From Dorea sp. AF36-15AT (lineage in GTDB: Bacteria; Bacillota; Clostridia; Lachnospirales; Lachnospiraceae): a stretch of DNA of 64,000 nt. The notes under the pieces were generated by a model. The model did no database searches. It had not been told where the DNA came from and worked only from the letters and a program-made list of their open reading frames with translations. Below, piece by piece: positions 16,975 through 23,875 of the stretch. The first letter of the stretch is position 1, and each line of letters begins with the position of its first letter. A program made the position numbers and the translations under genes. The DNA is taken from positions 124,001 to 188,000 of the forward strand of contig NZ_QUDV01000002.1 in assembly GCF_003477705.1 (NCBI RefSeq), read 5' to 3'.

Positions 16975-17730
16975 ATGATAGATATAAAGCATTTGAGTAA
17001 AAGTTTTGGTGAATTAAAAGTATTGCAAAATGTATCCTTTCGACTAGAAGAGGGCAAAGTGTTAGTATTGATTGGACCATCGGGTACTGGTAAATCTACG
17101 TTGCTGCGTTGTATTAATTATCTAGAAAAGCCAGATGATGGAATGATCACCATCGGTGATATAACAGTAGATGCAAAAAATCATAAAAAGAATGATATAT
17201 ATAAGTTACGTAGAAAAACAGCAATGGTTTTTCAAAATTACAGTTTGTTCCGGCATAAAACGGCTTTGCAGAATATTATGACTCCATTGGTAGATGTTCA
17301 GGGAGTATCGAAATCAGAAGCAGAAGAGAAAGCGAGAGAAATCTTAAAATCCATTGGTCTTACGGAGAAAGCAGATGAGTATCCAGCGCATTTGTCAGGA
17401 GGTCAACAGCAAAGGATTGGCATAGGTCGGGCGTTGGCGGCTAATCCGCAAGTGTTGTTGATAGACGAGCCGACTTCTTCTTTGGATCCAGAGTTAGTAG
17501 GTGAAGTTTTGAATCTTTTATATAAATTAGCAAGCCAGAAAGTCACGATGATCATTGCAACACATGAAATGGAATTTGCGCGTCATATAGCGGATCATGT
17601 GATTTTTTTGGATGAGGGTGGCATAGTGGAAGAAGGAAGTCCAGACGATATTTTTGAAAATCCATCTAAGCCAAGAACCAAACAATTTCTTAAAAAGTTT
17701 GAACAAAAGCATGCAATGGATGAGGAATAA
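16975..17730 (+). CDS. Polar amino acid ABC transporter ATP-binding protein
   Basis: A 251-aa GlnQ-type ATPase. Walker A GPSGTGKSTL, Q-loop MVFQNYSLF, signature LSGGQQQR, Walker B VLLIDEPTSSLDP and the H-loop ATHEM are all intact. I use ATG 16975, which has TGGAGGC just upstream, rather than the TTG/ATG at 16960-16963 that overlaps the permease stop. It powers import with the two preceding gene products. The next gene starts 4 bases after its stop. Confidence 0.92.
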   Translation: MIDIKHLSKSFGELKVLQNVSFRLEEGKVLVLIGPSGTGKSTLLRCINYLEKPDDGMITIGDITVDAKNHKKNDIYKLRRKTAMVFQNYSLFRHKTALQNIMTPLVDVQGVSKSEAEEKAREILKSIGLTEKADEYPAHLSGGQQQRIGIGRALAANPQVLLIDEPTSSLDPELVGEVLNLLYKLASQKVTMIIATHEMEFARHIADHVIFLDEGGIVEEGSPDDIFENPSKPRTKQFLKKFEQKHAMDEE

Positions 17731-17734
17731 TGAG

Positions 17735-18772
17735 ATGCAAGAAAAAATGAAGACCAGGCAATATGTAGAAGTAAATGGAAGGAAGATTTTACTGAGACCG
17801 AAGGTGAATCTTGAAATTGATGAAAATGGGTATTACAGGCGTCAAAAGAATAGATTTACTGAACATTTTGGAACGAAGTTACATCCGATAGAAAAAGATA
17901 GATACATATTATTTTGGTCTAAAGGATGTGCATGGTCTAATCGTGTGGCGATCGTAATCACTTTGTTGGGACTTGAAGAGACTATAAAAACAGAAGTTGT
18001 AGATTGGTCAGAAAATGAGGATTTGGGATGGGAATTTGTAAATTCTCCTAGTCACATAAACGCAGAAACGGGTGCACAATTTCTGAGTGAATTATATTAT
18101 AATACAGATCCGGAATATTTAGGGAGAACTACTGTGCCAGCTATTGTGGATTATAAAACCAATACGATTGTGAATAATGATTTTCGTTTTCTTACGAATT
18201 ATCTGGAAACAGAGTTTAGAGAGTATCACATGGGAAATGCACCAGACTTATATCCGTATGAATTAAGAAAGCAAATAGATGATATGAATGAGTGGTTATA
18301 TGTAAATGTGAATGATGCGATTTACAGAACATGTTTTGCTAATTCTGTGGAAGCTTATAATGAAGGATATAATACTTTTTTTTCGGCATTAGATGCATTA
18401 GACGACAGACTTTCAGAACAGAGATTTTTGCTGGGAGATTATGTGATGGATAGTGATATTCGCCTTTATTCGACATTAGTTCGGATGGATTTGAATTATT
18501 TGAGGCATATTGGACCAAGTAAGAGAAGATTAGTAGATTATAAGAATTTATGGGAATATTGTCGTGAATTATATCAGATTCCGGCATTTTCAAGCAATAC
18601 ATATTTTCAGGAACTGGCAGCTGTAGGTGATAAGCGATTTAAGTTTAATCCATATTATGACATGGTAGTTCCACAAACGGATTATGAGAAGATATGGAGT
18701 GACCCGACAAATCGATGTGCGTTGTCAAAGAGAGATAAAGGTATATTTTTGAAGGAAGGAAGATTTTCATGA
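17735..18772 (+). CDS. Xi-class GST / glutathionyl-hydroquinone reductase-like protein
   Basis: A 345-aa protein with a thioredoxin-like N-terminal domain and an all-helical GST C-terminal domain. In YqjG-type reductases the active site reads CPWAHR; here the same place (FWSKGCAWSNRVAI) keeps the cysteine but lacks the proline. TTVPAIVD provides the cis-Pro loop, and RFLLGDYVMDSDIRLYSTLVR is the conserved helical region. The family reduces glutathionyl-quinones, yet Clostridia usually lack glutathione, so the true thiol substrate is open. ATG 17735 follows TGAGGA; the overlapping upstream frame belongs to the ATPase gene. Its 3' end overlaps the GNAT gene by 4 bases. Confidence 0.82.
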   Translation: MQEKMKTRQYVEVNGRKILLRPKVNLEIDENGYYRRQKNRFTEHFGTKLHPIEKDRYILFWSKGCAWSNRVAIVITLLGLEETIKTEVVDWSENEDLGWEFVNSPSHINAETGAQFLSELYYNTDPEYLGRTTVPAIVDYKTNTIVNNDFRFLTNYLETEFREYHMGNAPDLYPYELRKQIDDMNEWLYVNVNDAIYRTCFANSVEAYNEGYNTFFSALDALDDRLSEQRFLLGDYVMDSDIRLYSTLVRMDLNYLRHIGPSKRRLVDYKNLWEYCRELYQIPAFSSNTYFQELAAVGDKRFKFNPYYDMVVPQTDYEKIWSDPTNRCALSKRDKGIFLKEGRFS

Positions 18773-19242
18773 GTTACAGTGTTAAAACAACAAAAGAAGG
18801 TATTGACTATAATGCAGTTAGTAAAGTATTGAAATCGTTTGGTATGAGTGACTGCGATGTGGATACGCAAAAGAAGATTTTTCAGAATAGTTATGCGGTG
18901 TCTTTTTTATATGATGATGATAAATTGATTGGGTGTGCAAGAGCACTTTCGGATGGGTTTTGTGAAGCTGCACTGTATAATATTGCTCTGGCTGAAGAAT
19001 ATCATGGACAAGGGCTTGGACGTATACTGATTGAGTCGATTATCGAACAGGTAAAACAATGCAATATTATTTTGTATACACATCCGCAGACAATTGCGAT
19101 GTATGAGAAATTTGGTTTTAGAAGACAAAAATCGGGAATGGCTATTTATCATGGAAATGAGACTGAGTTGCAACGTTTTGAAGAAGTAGGATTTATATTG
19201 CCAGAGGGATATCGTTTCCACGATAATGAATATGAAGAGTAA
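18769..19242 (+). CDS. GNAT-family N-acetyltransferase
   Basis: A 157-aa acetyl-CoA-dependent acetyltransferase. The acetyl-CoA loop EYHGQGLGRILIESII and the C-terminal MYEKFGFRRQ motif are clear. The ATGA overlap with the GST-like gene indicates translational coupling. In Bacillus, transporter operons for sulfur compounds carry an N-acetyltransferase that modifies imported S-alkyl-cysteines before breakdown; the same role here is only a hypothesis. A convergent terminator follows. Confidence 0.88.
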   Translation: MSYSVKTTKEGIDYNAVSKVLKSFGMSDCDVDTQKKIFQNSYAVSFLYDDDKLIGCARALSDGFCEAALYNIALAEEYHGQGLGRILIESIIEQVKQCNIILYTHPQTIAMYEKFGFRRQKSGMAIYHGNETELQRFEEVGFILPEGYRFHDNEYEE

Positions 19243-19247
19243 AAATA

Positions 19248-19294
19248 AAGTGCCGTATTTATGGTTCGAATATCATAAATATGGCACTTTTCTT
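19248..19294. terminator. Convergent bidirectional terminator
   Basis: AAGTGCCGTATTTATG pairs with CATAAATATGGCACTT and is followed by TTCTTTT on the plus strand. It lies between the GNAT gene and the minus-strand sorC-type gene. Confidence 0.8.
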
Positions 19295-20263
19295 TTAAGC
19301 ATCCGCCAGTTCCAGCACTTTCTCGGCTGTCTGTACATCGGTGATCAGTGCATGCAGATAGTGTCCGTTCAGTGCACCCAGGATAGAGCGGACTTTTTTC
19401 TCACCGCCGCCGACGCCGATGACGCGCTTATGTTCCGGCAGATCCCGGATATCGATGGATATGATTCTGTTCTTCAATGTTGTGTTGCATAGTTCGCCGG
19501 TGATGGTAAAGAAGTTACCACAGATATCCCCGGCCGCCTCAGCGTCCACCAGTTCGTTGATCGTAGCGGTGTCAAATGGATAATCTGACAGGTGATCTGC
19601 ATCCCGGACAGGCGCCTCACCGATACCTACCAGAGTAACATCCAGATTGTGTGAGGCTTTTAATATAGAAGCAATCGTTGGTTCTTCTTTGATGGCAGAA
19701 CAGAGTTCTTTACTCTGACACATAAATGGTGCTGTCAGAATGGTGGCGTGTCCATTGTATTTATCGATCAGATGCTGTGCCAGAATGTTCGGCTGGAAAT
19801 CCACGCTCTGGGACGAACCGCCTACCAGTGTATACACGTGGATGTCCCGGATATTCTTATTCGGCGGCAGATTCTCAATCATGCTGTTCAGTGTACGTCC
19901 CCAGGTCAGGCCTATTTTCATATTATTATGGACAAGCTGTTCAAAATAAGAAGCCGCTTCGGAACCAATCTTTCTGGTAAGTGTATCGGTATCGGCTCCG
20001 GAGCAGTCTACCAGTTTGATATCCTGCAGTCCGAAACGCTGGCGGAGCTTTTCCTCTAATTGAAGCGTCTTCATGGCACCGCGTACGTCTACGATCTCGA
20101 ATTTGATCATACCTTCGGCTTTGGCCTCTTCCAGCAGACGGCTTAAGGTTACGCGGGAGATGTTGAGCAGCTTGGCAATCTCTGTCTGCGTGTAACCTTC
20201 TTCATATAAATAGTATAAAGCTTTCAGCTTCAGATAATATCTGTGCTCCTGAGAAATGGACAA
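19295..20263 (-). CDS. SorC/DeoR-family sugar-binding transcriptional regulator
   Basis: A ~322-aa regulator with an N-terminal helix-turn-helix (GYTQTEIAKLLNISRVTLSRLLEEA) and a C-terminal effector domain of the SorC/CggR type (GLTWGRTL, THVYTLVGG-like VYTLVGG, GIGGGEKK-like GVGGGEKK). It senses a phosphorylated sugar or related metabolite. I prefer the TTG at 20263 (AAGGTG 6 bases upstream); a GTG at 20272 is also in frame. It is divergent from the dehydrogenase operon and probably controls it through the TTTACA/TGTAAA repeats in between. Confidence 0.85.
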   Translation of the reverse strand: MSISQEHRYYLKLKALYYLYEEGYTQTEIAKLLNISRVTLSRLLEEAKAEGMIKFEIVDVRGAMKTLQLEEKLRQRFGLQDIKLVDCSGADTDTLTRKIGSEAASYFEQLVHNNMKIGLTWGRTLNSMIENLPPNKNIRDIHVYTLVGGSSQSVDFQPNILAQHLIDKYNGHATILTAPFMCQSKELCSAIKEEPTIASILKASHNLDVTLVGIGEAPVRDADHLSDYPFDTATINELVDAEAAGDICGNFFTITGELCNTTLKNRIISIDIRDLPEHKRVIGVGGGEKKVRSILGALNGHYLHALITDVQTAEKVLELADA

Positions 20264-20282
20264 TGTAATCACCTTCTTCTCT

Positions 20283-20469
20283 TTACAATTGTAAGTTTAA
20301 TATATTATAGAACGAAAATAGTGATTTGACAAGTAAAAGTTAACAAATGTAAAGAGGAAAATATATAAAATTACAAAAATAAACTAAATCGGTTGACACT
20401 GGCATGTCATAGTGCTATATTATGGACAGAAAGGCTTTGCAATAGAAAAGCAAGTATACAAATGTAAAC
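20283..20469. promoter_or_regulatory. Candidate SorC operator sites (TTTACA/TGTAAA repeats)
   Basis: A perfect 12-base palindrome TTACAATTGTAA is at 20283-20294. ACAAATGTAAA occurs at about 20344-20354 and again at 20458-20468, flanking the promoter. The spacing around the promoter and the divergent regulator gene make these plausible operator sites (inference). Confidence 0.45.
20393..20421 (+). promoter_or_regulatory. Promoter of the dehydrogenase operon
   Basis: TTGACA, 17 bases and TATATT lie about 75 bases before the first gene. Confidence 0.75.
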
Positions 20470-20493
20470 ATGGATATTTGGAAGGAGATAACT

Positions 20494-21489
20494 ATGGAAG
20501 GATTTAATGTTAAAGACAAGAGCTTATTGGAAAACAAAGAATTTCTTCAAGAGTTGATGGAAAGAATGATGCTTGTACATACTTTTGAAGAGAGAGCATT
20601 CTGGTTGTTTGGACAGGGACTTGTACACGGAACTATGCACCTGAGCATTGGAGAGGAAGCAACAGGTGTTGGTACTTCAGCAGCACTTACAAAAGATGAT
20701 TACATGCTGGCTACACACCGTGGACATGGACAGGCGCTTGGAAAAGGTGTTAATGTAAATGACATGATGGCAGAGATCCTTGGACGTGCAACAGGTACAA
20801 ACCATGGTAAAGGTGGATCAATGCACATTTGCGATTTCGACAATGGTATCCTTGGAGCCAATGGTATCGTTGGTGGTAACGGACCTATCGCATGTGGTGC
20901 AGGACTCAGTATTAAGATGCAGAATATTCCGAATCGTGTATGTGCTGCATTTTTCGGAGATGGTGCTTCTAACGAAGGAGCAATTCTTGAGTCTATGAAC
21001 CTGGCATCTGTGTGGGAACTGCCTGTACTGTTTATCCTGACAGATAATGGATATGGAATGTCTACAGCAAAAGCAAAAGCTACTAAGACAGTAGACTTCG
21101 GAAAGAGAGCAGATGCATTTGGATTTAAGGCATTTGAGTGTGACGGTAACAATGTTCTTGAAGTATATGAGACAGTTAAGGAAGCCCGTGAGTATGTAAT
21201 GAACGAGCATGGACCGGTTCTCGTGGTTGAGAATACATACAGAACATCTGGACATTCTAAATCAGATAATAATAAATATCGTTCAAAAGAAGAGATCAAA
21301 TATTGGGAAGATCACAGCCCGATCATCCGTTTCCGCGAATTCCTTGTAGAGAATAAGATCTTTACAAATGAGGAAGTTGACGCTATGCAGGCAACTGTTG
21401 ATAAGAAGATCGAAGATGCAATTGAGTACGCTAAGGCTCAGCCACAGCCGGTTGTTGCAGATTTGGAAGCAGACGTATACGCAGAGTAG
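20494..21489 (+). CDS. 2-oxoacid/acetoin dehydrogenase E1 component, alpha subunit
   Basis: A 331-aa thiamine-diphosphate enzyme subunit. The ThDP/Mg motif is FFGDGASNEG followed ~22 residues later by ILTDNGYGMST, and the phosphorylation-loop region reads YRTSGHSKSDN. Overall pattern (short N-terminus, HGTMHLSIGEEA) is closest to AcoA, so acetoin is the likely substrate, but pyruvate or a branched oxoacid cannot be excluded by eye. ATG 20494 follows GGAAGGAG; an upstream in-frame ATG at 20470 has no ribosome site. First gene of a four-gene operon. Confidence 0.88.
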   Translation: MEGFNVKDKSLLENKEFLQELMERMMLVHTFEERAFWLFGQGLVHGTMHLSIGEEATGVGTSAALTKDDYMLATHRGHGQALGKGVNVNDMMAEILGRATGTNHGKGGSMHICDFDNGILGANGIVGGNGPIACGAGLSIKMQNIPNRVCAAFFGDGASNEGAILESMNLASVWELPVLFILTDNGYGMSTAKAKATKTVDFGKRADAFGFKAFECDGNNVLEVYETVKEAREYVMNEHGPVLVVENTYRTSGHSKSDNNKYRSKEEIKYWEDHSPIIRFREFLVENKIFTNEEVDAMQATVDKKIEDAIEYAKAQPQPVVADLEADVYAE

Positions 21490-21507
21490 TTTAGGAGGAA
21501 AAGAAAG

Positions 21508-22491
21508 ATGAGTGAAATGAGAAAGATTTCTTATAGAGACGCGGTTCGTGAAGCTATGGTTGAAGAGATGCGTCGCGATGAAAAAGTATTTTTAATGGGT
21601 GAAGATATTGGTGTTTACGATGGAGCATTTGGTGTATCAAAGGGAATGATCGCTGAATTCGGACCGGAAAGAGTTCGTGAGACTCCTATTTCTGAGCAGG
21701 CTTTCGTAGGAGCTGGTGTTGGTGCAGCTATCACAGGTATGCGTCCGATCGTAGAGCTGATGTTCTCTGACTTCATGACAGTATGTTATGACCAGATCAT
21801 CAACCAGGCTGCTAAGATGCACTTTATGTTCGCCGGTAAGGTAAGTGTACCTATGGTTATCCGTACAGCAGCTGGTGGTGGTACTGGAGCAGCTGCTCAG
21901 CATTCACAGTCTCTGGAGCAGATGTATCTGCATGTACCTGGACTGAAGGTTGTAGTTCCATCTACGCCATATGATGCAAAGGGTCTGTTAAAGCAGGCAA
22001 TCCGTGACAACAACCCAGTCATCTTCCTTGAGCAGAAGAAGCTTTATAATGTAAAAGGTATGGTTCCGGATGAGGATTACACAATTCCATTTGGCGTTGC
22101 TGATGTAAAGAGAGAAGGTACAGACGTAAGTATCTTTACATACGGAAGAATGGTACAGATGAGTCTTGACGTGGCTGAGAAGTTAGCAGAAGAAGGAATC
22201 AATGTTGAGGTTGTTGACCTTCGTACTCTTTCACCACTTGATACAAATACAATTATTGAATCAGTTAAAAAGACACACAAAGCTGTAATCGTTCACGAAT
22301 CTGTTCAGTTCGGTGGCTTCGGCGGTGAAGTTGCTGCACAGATCACAGACAGCGAAGCTTTCTACTATCTTGACGCTCCAATCAAACGTGTTGGTGCTTT
22401 GTACTGCCCAGTGCCATTTAACCCGACACTTGAGGCTGAAACATTCCCTACACCAGCTAAGATCGAAGCTGCAGTAAGAGACGTTTTATAG
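21508..22491 (+). CDS. 2-oxoacid/acetoin dehydrogenase E1 component, beta subunit
   Basis: A 327-aa transketolase-type beta subunit that pairs with the preceding alpha subunit. The N-terminal pyrimidine-binding domain carries FLMGEDIGVYDGAFG and ETPISEQAFVGAGVGAA, and the C-terminal transketolase_C domain carries FTYGRMVQMSL and VVDLRTLSPLD. It begins 18 bases after the alpha gene with TAGGAGGAAAAG. Length and motifs are normal. Confidence 0.9.
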   Translation: MSEMRKISYRDAVREAMVEEMRRDEKVFLMGEDIGVYDGAFGVSKGMIAEFGPERVRETPISEQAFVGAGVGAAITGMRPIVELMFSDFMTVCYDQIINQAAKMHFMFAGKVSVPMVIRTAAGGGTGAAAQHSQSLEQMYLHVPGLKVVVPSTPYDAKGLLKQAIRDNNPVIFLEQKKLYNVKGMVPDEDYTIPFGVADVKREGTDVSIFTYGRMVQMSLDVAEKLAEEGINVEVVDLRTLSPLDTNTIIESVKKTHKAVIVHESVQFGGFGGEVAAQITDSEAFYYLDAPIKRVGALYCPVPFNPTLEAETFPTPAKIEAAVRDVL

Positions 22492-22514
22492 GAAGATAGT
22501 AAGGAGGAAGCATA

Positions 22515-23861
22515 ATGGCAACAGAATTGACGATGCCAAAGAACGATATGGACATGGAAGAAGGTACTATCGTTAAATGGCTTAAAAATGTTGGCGATAA
22601 AGTAGAAAAAGGTGAGATGTTCATGGAAATCGAGACAGACAAGACTTCCATGGAGATCGAATCTCCGGCAACAGGAGTTCTCCTTGCTCAGTTCTATCAG
22701 GGCGGAGATGTAGTGCCGGTTAATACAGTTATGGGATATGTCGGAGAAGCCGGAGAAGCTGTTCCGGAGCAGGGCGCAAAGGCTGCTGCTGAGGAAGCTC
22801 CGAAGGAAGAGAAAAAGGAAGCACCTGCTGCAGAAAAAGCACCTGCAAAGGTTCTGTCTGATGCAAGTGGAATTCCTGCAACTCCATATGCTAAGAAGCT
22901 TGCAAAAGATAATGGGATCGATCTGAAAGAAGTAGTTCCGACAGGTCGTCACGGCGAGATCCGTGCAATCGATGTATTTACAGCAATTGAAGCTTCACCG
23001 GTTGCAACACCGCTTGCTAAGGCAATGGCAGCAGATCTCGGCGTAGATCTTTCAACTATTCAGGGATCCGGATACAGAGGAAAGATCCTCAGTGATGATA
23101 TCAAGGCAGCATTTGCTCAGGCTCAGTCAGCAGCAGAGGAAGAAAATGTTGCAGGCGCAATGAAGGAGATCGCAGAAGTACTTGAGCGTAGAAAACTTTC
23201 TTCTATGCGTAAGGCTATCATGAAGAACATGAACTCAAGTCATACTGAGATTCCTAGCGTAACACAGAACATCAAGGTTGATGTTACAGAGCTGCTTGCT
23301 CTTCGTGCTAAGATCAACGAGGGTAAAGAGAAGGCTGAGAAGGTATCTGTAAATGACCTGATCATTAAAGCTGTCGGCAAAGCTACAGCTAAGTTCGAGA
23401 GATTCCGCATGACGTTGGAAGGCAACGAGTATGTCGTCCACAATCAGGTTAATGTGGGAATGGCAGTTGGTATCACAGACGGACTGGTTGTACCGGTAAT
23501 CAAAGACGTTGATAAGAAGACACTGCTTCAGGTATCTAAGGATGCAAAAGAACTTGCTAAGAAAGCAAGAGACGGTAAATTAAAATCAAGCGAAATGGGT
23601 GACGGACGTATTACCATTTCTAACATTGGTATGTACGGAACACACAGCTTTACACCAATCATTAATCAGCCAGAGGCTTCTATCGTTGGTGTATGTGGAA
23701 CAGAGGATGAGCTTGCACTGGTAGACGGACAGGTAGTTGTACGTAAGAAGATGATGATCTGCGTAACATTTGACCACAGAATCCTGAACGGAACAGAAGT
23801 TTGCGAATTCGAGTCATACCTGAAAGAGCTGATTGAAAATCCGGTCACAATCTTGATTTAA
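22515..23861 (+). CDS. Dihydrolipoamide acyltransferase E2 with two subunit-binding domains
   Basis: A 448-aa E2 core. Residues 1-78 are a lipoyl domain with ETDKTSMEIES (lipoylated Lys43). An Ala/Glu/Lys/Pro linker follows. Two peripheral subunit-binding domains occur in tandem at ~118-158 (IPATPYAKKLA...GRHGEIRAIDV) and ~161-200 (VATPLAKAMA...GYRGKILSDDI), where one is usual. The catalytic domain (~215-448) contains FDHRILNGTE; His421 is kept, but the Asp of the usual HRxxDG motif is Asn425. The protein should transfer an acyl group to CoA within the complex; the Asn may lower activity. It is 23 bases after the E1-beta gene. Confidence 0.9.
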   Translation: MATELTMPKNDMDMEEGTIVKWLKNVGDKVEKGEMFMEIETDKTSMEIESPATGVLLAQFYQGGDVVPVNTVMGYVGEAGEAVPEQGAKAAAEEAPKEEKKEAPAAEKAPAKVLSDASGIPATPYAKKLAKDNGIDLKEVVPTGRHGEIRAIDVFTAIEASPVATPLAKAMAADLGVDLSTIQGSGYRGKILSDDIKAAFAQAQSAAEEENVAGAMKEIAEVLERRKLSSMRKAIMKNMNSSHTEIPSVTQNIKVDVTELLALRAKINEGKEKAEKVSVNDLIIKAVGKATAKFERFRMTLEGNEYVVHNQVNVGMAVGITDGLVVPVIKDVDKKTLLQVSKDAKELAKKARDGKLKSSEMGDGRITISNIGMYGTHSFTPIINQPEASIVGVCGTEDELALVDGQVVVRKKMMICVTFDHRILNGTEVCEFESYLKELIENPVTILI

Positions 23862-23875
23862 TCTAGGAGGATAAT

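Noticed and set aside
20700..21299. 199-aa minus-strand frame inside the E1-alpha gene
   Set aside because: A shadow of a well-conserved coding gene with no ribosome site or family resemblance.
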